A DNA stretch of 64,000 bases from Botrimarina hoheduenensis (GTDB lineage Bacteria > Planctomycetota > Planctomycetia > Pirellulales > Lacipirellulaceae): the NCBI RefSeq assembly GCF_007859815.1, contig NZ_SJPH01000008.1:62001-126000 (forward strand), read 5' to 3'. The position numbers and the translations under genes are program-made. Position 1 is the first letter of the stretch; the number at the start of each line of letters is the position of its first letter. Of the stretch, positions 34,072 to 43,212 are shown piece after piece. Under the pieces are notes generated by a model, which saw nothing but the letters and a program-made list of their open reading frames with translations, searched no databases and had not been told where the DNA came from.

Positions 34072-35556
34072 TCATTCGGCCTCGACTTCATGCACGATCA
34101 CAATGTCGTGCACCCCCGCCTTCATTGGGCTGCTTTCCTCGCCGCCGGTCGTTAGGTGCGACCCGCCGACGATGACGATCCGGTCTCCCGCGCGAGCAAA
34201 GCCCTGACGCCGGGCCCAGGAATCCATGTAGCGGATCAGGCCGGGGGTATCGGAAGCCGGTGCCCCCTTGAGCGGCGTGACGCCCCAATACAGGCACATC
34301 TTGCGCAGCGTGCGGTCGCTCGTGCTGACACCGATCGTTGGCACATGGCTCCGCAGCTGTGAGAGACCCAGGGCGGTTCGGCCCGAGAAACTGGCCACCA
34401 CCACGAGCTTGGCCCGCAGCGTGTGAGCCATCGTCCCGGCACCACTCACAACGGCGCTGGTGATCTCGTGCAGCTTTTTGCCGATCGGCACGGCGTCGGG
34501 GGCGCGGGGCGGCCGGTCCGCGACGCTGGCCTCGGTCGCCAGGGCGATACGGTTCATCATCCGCACCGTTTCCAGCGGGTAGTTACCGATGGCGGTCTCG
34601 CCCGAGAGCATGCAGGCGTCGCCGCCGTCGAGGATCGCGTTCGCCACGTCGGTCGCTTCAGCCCGCTTCGGCCGCAGCGAATCGTGCATGCTGTCGAGCA
34701 TCTGCGTGGCGATGATGACCGGCTTGTGATGGCGATGACACGTGCGGATGATCCGCTTCTGCTCGACCGGCATCTCCGCGACGTCGATCTCGACGCCCAG
34801 GTCGCCACGGGCGACCATCACGCCGTCAGCCGCGGCGACGATTTCGTCGAGCCGATCAAGGGCCTCGCGTTTCTCGATCTTGGCGATCACCATCGCCTCG
34901 GAGGAGTTCGACCGCAGGATGTCGCGGAGCGCATGCACCTCATCCGGTTTGCGGACAAAGCTCAGGCTGACGAAATCGACGTCCGCCTGGGCTGCCCACT
35001 CGGCGTGCTCGTGATCGCGCCGGCTGATGGCCGGTGCGCTCAGCTTAACTCCCGGCAAGTTGATGCCTTGGCGGCTGCGGATGTTGCCCCGTTGGACAAC
35101 CCGTGCCCGCGCCCGGTCGGTCAGCTTTTCGACGATTCGCATGCTTACCGTGCCGTCGGCCAGCATGACCATGTCGCCCACCGAGAGCTCACGCACCAGC
35201 GGCTTGTAGGTGCAGGTTAGCTCGTTGGCTGCCGCGGGCTGATTGCCCTCGACGAAGAAGAACTCGTGATCGGTTTCGCAGAAGACGCAATCGTTTTCGA
35301 CATCACCCAAGCGGAACTTGGGGCCCCCCAAGTCGACCAGAATCGCAATCGGCTGTTCCATTTCGGAACTGATGCGGCGGATCGACTCGACATGCTGTTG
35401 CTGCTCTTCGATCGAGCCGTGAGCCATGTTCAGTCGGAACACGTCGACCCCGGCGATCGCGAGTTCGCGGATCATCTCGGGCGAGGAACAGGCAGGGCCA
35501 ATCGTCGCCACGATCTTGGTCCGCGCGCGGCCATGAATCTCTGCGGAGGTCAGCAT
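34072..35556 (-). CDS. pyk: Pyruvate kinase
   Basis: Pyruvate kinase makes ATP and pyruvate from phosphoenolpyruvate in glycolysis. Visible are RTKIVATIGP at the N-terminus, MVIAKIEKREAL, the loop MVARGDLGVE and IATQMLDSM, and CMLSGETAIGNYP. At the position where most family members read RLNFSHG it has RLNMAHG (about 41-47), so the conserved Ser is Ala. The frame is open to an ATG at 35649 (31 extra residues, no Shine-Dalgarno); the ATG at 35556 with upstream AAGG is preferred and fits the family. The C-terminal regulatory domain is present. Confidence 0.93.
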   Translation of the reverse strand: MLTSAEIHGRARTKIVATIGPACSSPEMIRELAIAGVDVFRLNMAHGSIEEQQQHVESIRRISSEMEQPIAILVDLGGPKFRLGDVENDCVFCETDHEFFFVEGNQPAAANELTCTYKPLVRELSVGDMVMLADGTVSMRIVEKLTDRARARVVQRGNIRSRQGINLPGVKLSAPAISRRDHEHAEWAAQADVDFVSLSFVRKPDEVHALRDILRSNSSEAMVIAKIEKREALDRLDEIVAAADGVMVARGDLGVEIDVAEMPVEQKRIIRTCHRHHKPVIIATQMLDSMHDSLRPKRAEATDVANAILDGGDACMLSGETAIGNYPLETVRMMNRIALATEASVADRPPRAPDAVPIGKKLHEITSAVVSGAGTMAHTLRAKLVVVASFSGRTALGLSQLRSHVPTIGVSTSDRTLRKMCLYWGVTPLKGAPASDTPGLIRYMDSWARRQGFARAGDRIVIVGGSHLTTGGEESSPMKAGVHDIVIVHEVEAE

Positions 35557-35907
35557 AGTTAGCCTTGGGGCGTCAGCGGTCGGGTCAGAGGGACCGGATT
35601 CGAGGAGCCTGTTGGCGGCTTCGATCGGTTCCAGCAGCAAAGTAGACATCGTCGTGGGTCGGACGGAGTCGAGAAAGGGTGGGGGGCAGCCGGATGGCTT
35701 GGCTCGCGACCGTAAGGCCGCTGCATGCCCTAGCTTGGCACGTGATTGCGGCTCGGTGCTAAGTCGCTGAGCGGGGAGGATCCCTTGTTGGTAACCGTAC
35801 GCCTGCCATGCCGGTTGTACCGAGCAAAGCGGTTGCTACGACGCCCTGCCAGGGGGACGCGCGGGGCGGAGGTGGCTAGCCGTTGCCGGGCTGGCTAAGC
35901 TGCGTGG

Positions 35908-36777
35908 GTGACTCTCTCTTCTGAATCACCTGCCAAGCACGCCCTTATTACCGGTGGTTCTGCCGGATTCGGGCTCGCTCTTGCCCAGGCCTATGCCGAG
36001 CGGGGGTACCAACTGACGATCGTCGGTCGTGTTGCGGACCGCTTAGAAGCCGCTGCACAAACGCTTCAGTGCGGCGGGGCCGCCGGTGTGGCAACGCTTT
36101 CCGCGGATCTGGGGATGCCGGGCGAAGGCATTCGCGTGGTCCAGGCCGCGATCGCTGCAAGCGGTCGGCTCGATGCGGTTTGCCACGCGGCGGGACGCTC
36201 CAGCCGAGGTTGGGCCACCGAAACCCCTCGCGAAGAATTTGAAGCATTGCTGCGGATCAATTTTTTGGCGGCGGTGGAGCTGGCAGCGGCTTCGGCCGAG
36301 GCCCTCTGCGTTTCGCGGGGGAGTTTGATCCTGATCGGATCGCTTGCGACACGCGTCGCGCCGGCGGGCCTCGGAGCTTATCCTGCCAGCAAGCATCCGC
36401 TTGCCGCGCTCGCCCAGCAGTATCGGCTCGAACGAGGCCCGCGGGGGCATCACACGCTGTTGGTCTGTCCGGGACCCCTGTCGCGTGCTGATGCGGGCGA
36501 ACGCTATAACGCCGAATCGGCGGGGCTGCCCGAAAGGTTGCGCAAGCCGGCGGGCGGCGCACGGGTCTCAGTGATCGACCCTCACGTTCTCGCGAGGCAG
36601 GTGTTGCGGGCGTGCGAGCGTCGCCAAGCCGAACTGATCGTGCCCGCCAAGGCGCGTTGGCTTTTTGTGCTGAGCCAACTCTCCCCACGCTGGGGAGACT
36701 GGCTGCTCAACAAAAAGATGGGGGGCTCCTCCCCCTCGGGCGACACCGGCGAGTCCCAGCCAGGTAGCGACCAGTAA
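35908..36777 (+). CDS. Short-chain dehydrogenase/reductase
   Basis: The 289-residue protein is a classical SDR: nucleotide-binding TGGSAGFG (15-22), CHAAGRSSRG for the NAG region, LILIGSLA with the catalytic Ser and Y158-P-A-S-K162. The Rossmann fold binds NAD(P). The substrate is unknown; a role in lipid or sugar metabolism is possible. The C-terminal helix includes ARWLFVLSQLSPRWGDWLL, somewhat hydrophobic, which may attach it to the membrane as in 3-ketosphinganine reductase-like SDRs. The start is a GTG at 35908. Confidence 0.88.
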   Translation: MTLSSESPAKHALITGGSAGFGLALAQAYAERGYQLTIVGRVADRLEAAAQTLQCGGAAGVATLSADLGMPGEGIRVVQAAIAASGRLDAVCHAAGRSSRGWATETPREEFEALLRINFLAAVELAAASAEALCVSRGSLILIGSLATRVAPAGLGAYPASKHPLAALAQQYRLERGPRGHHTLLVCPGPLSRADAGERYNAESAGLPERLRKPAGGARVSVIDPHVLARQVLRACERRQAELIVPAKARWLFVLSQLSPRWGDWLLNKKMGGSSPSGDTGESQPGSDQ

Positions 36778-36831
36778 CGGAGTTGAAGGGTTGCCGTGGC
36801 TAGCTGCAGGGCTGTTGACCCGCTGCTGGGT

Positions 36832-37293
36832 TCAGTCCTCGGCAGGGGAACCTTCCACCGTGCGCGGCGGGCCAACGAGCAGGCTTTGCGTGATCGCCCG
36901 AAAGATCGGCCCGGCGGCTTCAAACTCGCGGTCTTCTGCTTGCATGAAGAGCACCAGTGTCGAAGCGCCCCAATGCCCCACGCGCACGCGGGCCGTATTG
37001 GTCAGGTCCAGGCAGATAAAGTTGATGTCGCGGCCGACAAGCGGGGTGCCCTCGATGGCTTCGTCCGCGGGCTCCGACTCGAGGTCGGGGTATTCGACCC
37101 GCAGTGCCGCCAGGGCTTGCTCTGCTAGCGGGGTTGGGTCGTGCAGGCCAGGGTACAGCGCGAGCGTCCAGAAGGCCGTGGCTGGACTGCTGATGGTGAG
37201 CTGGAGTTGCGCGTCCTGGTCCGATTCTTCCTCCAGGTGCCAGTTCGCCGGGTAAGCGATCTGTAGGCCGTGACGATCGTAAACCGAATACAC
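36832..37293 (-). CDS. Conserved hypothetical protein
   Basis: The 153-residue product starts VYSVYDRHGLQIAYPANWHLEEE and resembles the fold of small stress-type proteins (PsbP/DUF1795-like: a beta-sheet domain with an early YP-x-NW motif). No signal peptide is visible. The frame is open to 37482, but the upstream part is Arg/Pro-rich and without family features, so the GTG at 37293 is preferred. It is convergent with the SDR gene and divergent from the TPR lipoprotein. Function unknown. Confidence 0.65.
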   Translation of the reverse strand: MYSVYDRHGLQIAYPANWHLEEESDQDAQLQLTISSPATAFWTLALYPGLHDPTPLAEQALAALRVEYPDLESEPADEAIEGTPLVGRDINFICLDLTNTARVRVGHWGASTLVLFMQAEDREFEAAGPIFRAITQSLLVGPPRTVEGSPAED

Positions 37294-37492
37294 AGAAGGG
37301 TTCCCCCAGGGACGAGCCGGACAGCTAGCACGCGGCGACTTTGCTTCCCCCCACCCTACCCTGGCGAAGCGCACGAAAACACCACCTGGCTGCCGTTGCC
37401 GGTGAGGCGTGACAACGGCTACGGTTCGCGGCCCCGGGCGCGAGCCTGGGGAGGCCTTAGGGGGCTTTGTGTCATTGGGCAATTAGCAGCGA

Positions 37493-38410
37493 ATGTCTTG
37501 GATCCGTTGTCACCGACGCTCTTCTCTATGCCTGCTGGCGTTGCTAATGGCGGTGATAGTGGTCGGCAGCAGCGGCTGCGCAGCAATCCGCCAGCGGGGC
37601 GCTACCCAGGAACAAGCGGCGCTCGGGCGGCAGATGTGCCGCGAAGGCGTAGATGCACTGGAGTGTGGTGAACTCGCCAACGCTCAAAAATTGCTCCGCA
37701 CCGCGGCGGCCGCAGACCCGGACTACGGCGACGCCCGCCGGCACCTTGCCGAAGCGCTCTGGCGAAGCGGTGACCATCGCGAAGCGCTAACGCACGCCGA
37801 GTTGGCATGCCAGTGTGATCCGCTCGATGCACACGGCGCGGTCCGTGCTGGCCAAATGCGGCTGGATCAGGGAGATGCGTCGCGCGCCATCGAGTGGGCG
37901 ACGCAGGCGATTGCCGTCGAACAGCGGCTCGCATCGGCGTGGGCGCTCCGTGGACGGGCCTTATGGAATCGGGGAGAAACTGACCTGGCGGTTGCGGATC
38001 TGCAGCAGGCTCTGCGCTATGCCCCGGATGACGAGGCGTTGCTCAGGGATCTGGCCCAGCTGTATCACACCAGTGGCGACGAACGCCGTACGCTCACCAC
38101 GCTGCACCAGTTGCTCGACGCTTACGCTCCGGGCGAAGAGCCCGTCGAAGTGCTTGCGATGACGGGCTCGGCGTACCTGAGCATGGGCCGGCCCCAGGAT
38201 GCTGCCGATACTTTGCGTGAGGCGGCGGCCCGGGGCGAAGCCCCCGCAACCCTGCTATGTCAATTAGCCGAAGCCGAGGCGGCGTGTGGGCGGCTTCCTG
38301 AGGCGATCGCCGGAGCCCAGCGGGCGTTGGCGGCCGATGCGGGACACGGCCCCGCTCATGCGTTGCTCGCCCGGCTGGCCGCCGGAGGGGCCGAGACCTC
38401 AATCCGTTAG
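37493..38410 (+). CDS. TPR-repeat lipoprotein
   Basis: The 305-residue protein has a lipoprotein signal with GSSGC (C29), then several TPR units (from about 45), for example LRTAAAADPDYGDARRHLAE, GETDLAVADLQQALRYAPDD and GRPQDAADTLREAAARGEAP. It is probably a periplasmic or membrane-attached scaffold for other proteins. The start is the ATG at 37493. It lies between a small divergent gene and leuB; no link with leucine synthesis is implied. Confidence 0.85.
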   Translation: MSWIRCHRRSSLCLLALLMAVIVVGSSGCAAIRQRGATQEQAALGRQMCREGVDALECGELANAQKLLRTAAAADPDYGDARRHLAEALWRSGDHREALTHAELACQCDPLDAHGAVRAGQMRLDQGDASRAIEWATQAIAVEQRLASAWALRGRALWNRGETDLAVADLQQALRYAPDDEALLRDLAQLYHTSGDERRTLTTLHQLLDAYAPGEEPVEVLAMTGSAYLSMGRPQDAADTLREAAARGEAPATLLCQLAEAEAACGRLPEAIAGAQRALAADAGHGPAHALLARLAAGGAETSIR

Positions 38411-38509
38411 CCGGTGGGCCCGCTCTTTTGAAGCGTAGTCCCTCCTAGCGAGCCCCAAGCCCCAACGCCACTCGCGACCGCCCCGTGCGTTGGTTACGCT
38501 GTTTTGCGA

Positions 38510-38570
38510 AGCGGATCGATTCGGCCACTTCTCGCCATAAGTGTTTGGGGGGAGCGTAGCCTGATCCGCT
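38510..38570 (+). promoter_or_regulatory. Inverted repeat in the leuB leader
   Basis: AGCGGATC (38510-38517) pairs with GATCCGCT (38563-38570) across 45 bases, 49-109 bases upstream of leuB. It could be a leader fold or operator. No leucine-rich leader peptide was recognised, so classical attenuation is not supported. Confidence 0.25.
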
Positions 38571-38618
38571 GTTCGCGCACGGTAGCCTTCATTCCCTCTC
38601 AGCTGAGTTAGTGACACG

Positions 38619-39710
38619 ATGCCCCAGCCGTTGAAGATTGCCGTCATTGCCGGAGATGGCATCGGACCCGAAGTGGTCGGCGCGTCGCTTGAGGTGCTCA
38701 AGAAGGTGGCACCCGCGTGTGGCCTGACGTACGAGACCACCGACTTCCCGTTTTCGGCGGCCCATTTCCTCGCTACCGGGCACGTGCTGAGCGACGCCGA
38801 TATTGCGACACTGCGGGGCTTCGACGCCATCCTGTTGGGGGCTGTGGGGGGCCTGCCGAACGATCCCCGGCTCGCCGGGGGCGTGATCGAGAAGGGGATC
38901 TTGCTCAAGCTCCGCTTCGAGCTCGATCAGTACATCAATCTGCGCCCCGTGTCGCTTTACCCCGGAATCGAAACGCCGCTCAAGAACAAGACGGCGGCCG
39001 ACATCGACTTCGTCTGTGTCCGCGAGAACACCGAGGACCTGTACTGCGGCGTCGGCGGGTTTGTCCGCAAGGGAACGTCGCAGGAGATCGCGAGCCAGAC
39101 CATGATCGCGACACGCTTTGGCGTTGAGCGTTGCATTCGCTACGCGTTCGACTTAGCCAAGACGAGAGCCCGCAAGCACCTTACGCTGGTCCACAAAACC
39201 AACGTGCTGACCTTCGCGGGCGACACCTGGCACCGCGCGTTCCAGGAGATCGCCGTCGAATACGATGACGTCACAACGGCGTATCACCATGTGGATGCGT
39301 GCTGCATGTTCATGGTTACCAAGCCCGAGGTGTACGACGTGATTGTAGTGCCGAACATGTTTGGCGACATCATCACCGACCTGGGGGCCGCGATCGCCGG
39401 CGGGATGGGCATCGCCAGCAGCGGCAACTTGAACCCCGACGGCGTGGCACCGGGCATGTTCGAACCGGTGCACGGCTCGGCACCCGACATTGCCGGCAAG
39501 AACCAAGCGAACCCGATCGCGACGATCGATTCGCTGGGCCTCTTGCTCCGCGAAACCGGTCGGATCCATGCGAATGCCGCCGCCGTGAAAGCGGGCGAAC
39601 GAATCGGCCAGGCGGTACGAGCGGCAACGCCCCGCTTTGCTGGCAAGAGTCTCGATCGGAGCGGCCTGGGCACGGACGAGATCGGCCAAATTGTTGCCGA
39701 CGCGCTGTGA
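38619..39710 (+). CDS. leuB: 3-isopropylmalate dehydrogenase
   Basis: LeuB oxidises and decarboxylates 3-isopropylmalate with NAD in leucine synthesis. The 363-residue protein has AGDGIGPEVV near the start, RENTEDLYCGVGGFV, the metal/active-site segment NMFGDIITDLGAAIAGGMG and EPVHGSAPDIAGKNQANPIA. The specific residues for NAD rather than NADP were not checked in detail. Homoisocitrate or tartrate dehydrogenase are less likely relatives. No other leu gene is next to it in this window. Confidence 0.93.
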   Translation: MPQPLKIAVIAGDGIGPEVVGASLEVLKKVAPACGLTYETTDFPFSAAHFLATGHVLSDADIATLRGFDAILLGAVGGLPNDPRLAGGVIEKGILLKLRFELDQYINLRPVSLYPGIETPLKNKTAADIDFVCVRENTEDLYCGVGGFVRKGTSQEIASQTMIATRFGVERCIRYAFDLAKTRARKHLTLVHKTNVLTFAGDTWHRAFQEIAVEYDDVTTAYHHVDACCMFMVTKPEVYDVIVVPNMFGDIITDLGAAIAGGMGIASSGNLNPDGVAPGMFEPVHGSAPDIAGKNQANPIATIDSLGLLLRETGRIHANAAAVKAGERIGQAVRAATPRFAGKSLDRSGLGTDEIGQIVADAL

Positions 39711-39848
39711 GGCTTAGCCGCACCGTTTTTAAGCCGGTGATCAATTCCGCTTGCCAGAAAGCTCTCCCCAAAAGGTTCCTGGGGGGGAAGCCGGGGTGGG
39801 TGGGGACGCGGCCGAATGGCAGGGTCGTTACACTGGTAATCTCTCGGT

Positions 39849-41738
39849 TTGTCTGCCCCGTCTGCCCCGTCTGCCCCCCTGCCCTTCAGCGCGTTGTTCA
39901 TCGGTCCCCTTTTTACCCGTGAAGCGCTCACGGCACCGCGACGCGTGCAGCACTTCGCAGTGCGGGTGCTGGCGGTTGCCGCGCTGCTGGGACTGACCCT
40001 CACGGCTTGGCAGGTGATTGTGGGCTCGGGATCGCTTGAAGGTCCGGGAGAGCTCTCCCGTTTCGGCGCGGTAGCGTTTCGACTCGTAACGCCATTGGCG
40101 TTAACCGTTGCGGTGCTCTTTTCCGCTCTGCTGTCGGCTGCCGCGGTGTCGCAAGAAAAAAGCCGCGGCACGTTGATCCTGCTGCTGCTGACGGACTTGC
40201 GCAATCATGAGCTTGTCTTGGGCCGGTTGCTGGCCAGCCTGCTCAGTGTGCTGGTCGCGATGATCGCGGTGACGCCTTATTATCTCATGCTCACCCTGTT
40301 CGGCGGGATCGATCTGCGGCAGGTGCTCGGTGCCGTGGCCGTTACGGCGGCCGGTTCCTTTGCGGCGGGAAGCCTTGGCTCGACCCTCGCGCTATGGCGT
40401 GAGAAAACCTTCCAAGCGCTCGCTTTAACCGCCGCGGTGTTGTTTTTGTGGATCGCGATGGGAGAGGCGATCGCGGCGGGCGTCTTTGGTCGTGAGCTGG
40501 TGGGCAGTTCGGCCGCGCAAGTAGCGGCTATCGTCAGCCCGTGGCAGGCCCTGCAAGCGGCGCTGACCCCACGCTTTGGCGAAGCCCCCCCGATCGCCGG
40601 TGCCATCGCGACGGTCACCCCCGATTGGGCAGCCGGAGCCGCTTTCTCAGTGGGACTGGGGCTATTGCTCAATGTCCTGGCGATCGCGTTGGTACGGGTC
40701 TGGAATCCCTCGCGAGAAGCACGCCCCATGGGGGGGCCGCAAACCGCAACGCAATCCACCGAGGCCGAAGCCCCTTCCAGTCCGTCCGCCGATGCCGATG
40801 CCGTTGTCCGCCGTGCGCGCGGCCAGTCGGCAGAGGTCCACCGTGTTGCGGGGCAGCGGCGCGAGGTTTGGGATAATCCGGTCTTGTGGCGTGAGGTTCG
40901 CACATGGGCCTACGGCAAGAAAGTGCTTGCCGTTAAAGCGGCCTACTTTGTGATTTTCTGTTTGGCCGCGGCCGCTGTTGCGCGGACGGCCGACGCCGAG
41001 TCCACCCTCAGCGCTGTCGAGGGGGTCCATCCGCTGACCATGGCGATAGCTCCGGTCGCGGTCCTCAGCCTGGTGCTGGTGAATGCGTTGGCGGTGACTT
41101 CCCTCACGGGGGAGCGTGACGCCAAGTCGCTGGACCTGTTGCTGGCCAGCGAGTTGACGGCCCCCGAGCTGATCTTGGGCAAGCTTGGGGGAGCGTTGTG
41201 GAACACGCGCGAGATGATTTTGCTGCCCCTGGGACTGTGCGGGTACCTCGTTTACGCGGGGGCCACGACCGGCTGGGAGAGCCTGCTGCTGGCGATCGGC
41301 TTTACGGTGCTGACCGGCTTTGCGGGGGTGCTGGGTCTGCACTGCGGGATCATCTACGCCAGCAGCCGCAAGGCGATTGCGGTCAGTGTCGGAACGCTAC
41401 TGTTTTTGTTCCTCGGCGTTTCGACCTGCATGCGGGTCATGCTCGCTCTGAGCGGATCGTTCGAGTACCAGCTGCCACCGTTCTTAGGTGCCGTCTTTGG
41501 TGGTGGCGTGGCGTTGTACGCCGCGCTCGCTTGGCGCAACCCTTCGACGGCGATGGGGATCGCTTGTTTATTGGCCCCGCTCGCGACGTTCTATGCGATC
41601 GTGAGCTTCCTCGATGCCAAGCCGAGTCTGGCGGCCATCGCGACGGTCTTGACGTTTGGGTTTGGTACCGCGGCGATGTTGGTGCCTGCCTTATCAGAGC
41701 TGGATGTTGCCTCCGGATCGGGGTCACGCGACGGATGA
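39849..41738 (+). CDS. ABC-2-type transporter permease, internally duplicated
   Basis: The 629-residue membrane protein has about 12 membrane segments in two halves joined by a polar linker (about 285-340). Each half contains the ABC-2 motif seen before the third helix: QEKSRGTLILLLLTDL in the first, and GERDAKSLDLLLASEL in the second. No ATP-binding gene is adjacent. The start is uncertain: the TTG at 39849 includes a repeated SAP tripeptide segment; a TTG at 39894 begins LFIGPLFTREALTAPRR and may be the true start. It could export a substrate or be an orphan; no substrate is suggested. Confidence 0.8.
   Translation: MSAPSAPSAPLPFSALFIGPLFTREALTAPRRVQHFAVRVLAVAALLGLTLTAWQVIVGSGSLEGPGELSRFGAVAFRLVTPLALTVAVLFSALLSAAAVSQEKSRGTLILLLLTDLRNHELVLGRLLASLLSVLVAMIAVTPYYLMLTLFGGIDLRQVLGAVAVTAAGSFAAGSLGSTLALWREKTFQALALTAAVLFLWIAMGEAIAAGVFGRELVGSSAAQVAAIVSPWQALQAALTPRFGEAPPIAGAIATVTPDWAAGAAFSVGLGLLLNVLAIALVRVWNPSREARPMGGPQTATQSTEAEAPSSPSADADAVVRRARGQSAEVHRVAGQRREVWDNPVLWREVRTWAYGKKVLAVKAAYFVIFCLAAAAVARTADAESTLSAVEGVHPLTMAIAPVAVLSLVLVNALAVTSLTGERDAKSLDLLLASELTAPELILGKLGGALWNTREMILLPLGLCGYLVYAGATTGWESLLLAIGFTVLTGFAGVLGLHCGIIYASSRKAIAVSVGTLLFLFLGVSTCMRVMLALSGSFEYQLPPFLGAVFGGGVALYAALAWRNPSTAMGIACLLAPLATFYAIVSFLDAKPSLAAIATVLTFGFGTAAMLVPALSELDVASGSGSRDG
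39851..39877 (+). repeat. Tandem 9-bp repeat, three copies
   Basis: GTCTGCCCC occurs three times in tandem (39851-39859, 39860-39868, 39869-39877), in the first codons of the permease frame. Because the unit is 9 bp, gain or loss of a copy would keep the frame. Confidence 0.6.
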
Positions 41739-41820
41739 TTGTTCAGACCCCGCACAGTCTACTTGTAGATGCCCCGATGTCGCCCTTCCCTCCGCAACCG
41801 CAGGAACGGTAGCCCCGCCC

Positions 41821-43212
41821 GTGCCTCTTTCGGAGCAGATCATTGAACTCGCGACGATGGCCCTGCTAATGGCTGCGTCGGCGATCTTTTCGTGTGGCGA
41901 GGCCGCACTCTTCTCGCTGACTCGCCAGCAGCGAGCCCGCTTGCGGGAGGGGGGCAAGGCAGAGCAATTCGCGGCAGACTTGCTGAAGCAGCCGAACCGG
42001 TTGCTGACGGTGGTATTGTTCTGGAATCTGCTCGTGAACATGGCGTTTTTCGCCCTGTCGTCCGTCGTTTCGTTGCGGCTGAGCAAAGCCGCGGAAGCCG
42101 GACTGGTGCCGAGCTGGAGCACGCAGGCCTTCGCGATGGGGTCGCTGCTCTCGTTAATCGTGGCGAGTGAGCTGCTGCCCAAAAGTATTGGTGTGCTGCA
42201 TCCTCTGCGCCTTGCCCCGCTGCTGGCTCCTTTGCTGCGGGTGGCGGTGCGGGTGCTCGATCCGGTATTTCCGCTGCTGCAAGCAGCTAACGACGCATGC
42301 GCCCGTGTTTTCTTTCCACGGCTGCAACCGGAACCCTACTTAGAGCTGAACGATCTGGAGAAAGCAGTCGATCTGGGCTCGCATGAGACCTACGACAACG
42401 AGCCGCTGCTGATCCAAGAGCGGCAGGTGGTTCAGCGCGTCGTGGAGCTTGCGGATTCAACCGCCCAGGACCTCATGCGACCCCGGCGTCGGTGCCTGGT
42501 GCTTCATCCGCCCGTGTCGTTGAGCGATCTCGTAGGCCAGGCAGATGGTGTGGGCGAATACGTGCTGGTCACCGAGCCTGACTCGGACGAGATCGGGGCC
42601 GCCCTGCCGTTAAGCCGCCTAGGGCTGCTACCGCCCGATCGTCTGCACGCCCGCGCCGAGGCCGTGGTTTACACGCCCTGGTGTGCTTCCGCTGCGGCGA
42701 CGCTAACACTTTTGAGAACCGAAGGGCGGCGTGTGGCAGCGGTGCTGAACGAGCTGGGAGAAACCATCGGCATCGTCACGATCGAACAGCTCTTGGATCA
42801 CGTTCTCCGCGACACGAGCCGCGTTGATCCCAATGACATCCACAGCCATATCCTGCGTCCGGTAGATCAGGGGGCGTGGATGGTCTCGGGCTCGACACCG
42901 CTGCGGCGGCTAGCCTATGCACTGCGTCGCCTGCCCATCGATGAGCAAAACAGCGATACCTCGATCCTACAGGCTGCGAGCGAAGCGATCCGTACCGCGC
43001 GGAGCAGCACCGTGGGCGGTCTGCTGGTGGAGCTCTTGCATCGGTCGCCGCTCCGCGGAGACGACGTTCGCTTTGCGGGTTTGCGATGGCGTGTCGTAAC
43101 GGGGCCGCTCTTGGCGGACGACGGTGCCAGCGACGAGCCGCTTACGATCCGTCTGTCGGTGGCCCCGCCAGAGGGTTCTACCTCATCAGAGTCGGGGGGG
43201 GCCGGGAGATGA
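41821..43212 (+). CDS. CNNM/DUF21-domain membrane protein (CorC/HlyC-like), first of a pair
   Basis: The 463-residue protein starts with a DUF21 transmembrane domain (about 1-170: IFSCGEAALFSLTRQQRARL is the signature, VASELLPKSIGVLHPLRLA the end), then a weak CBS-pair region (starting near TAQDLMRPRRRC) and a C-terminal domain of the CorC/HlyC type. Relatives act in Mg or other cation transport or sensing. The GTG at 41821 gives a sensible N-terminus; the frame is open to 41656. Its last bases overlap the second DUF21 gene (ATGA), so both are probably made together. Confidence 0.88.
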   Translation: MPLSEQIIELATMALLMAASAIFSCGEAALFSLTRQQRARLREGGKAEQFAADLLKQPNRLLTVVLFWNLLVNMAFFALSSVVSLRLSKAAEAGLVPSWSTQAFAMGSLLSLIVASELLPKSIGVLHPLRLAPLLAPLLRVAVRVLDPVFPLLQAANDACARVFFPRLQPEPYLELNDLEKAVDLGSHETYDNEPLLIQERQVVQRVVELADSTAQDLMRPRRRCLVLHPPVSLSDLVGQADGVGEYVLVTEPDSDEIGAALPLSRLGLLPPDRLHARAEAVVYTPWCASAAATLTLLRTEGRRVAAVLNELGETIGIVTIEQLLDHVLRDTSRVDPNDIHSHILRPVDQGAWMVSGSTPLRRLAYALRRLPIDEQNSDTSILQAASEAIRTARSSTVGGLLVELLHRSPLRGDDVRFAGLRWRVVTGPLLADDGASDEPLTIRLSVAPPEGSTSSESGGAGR

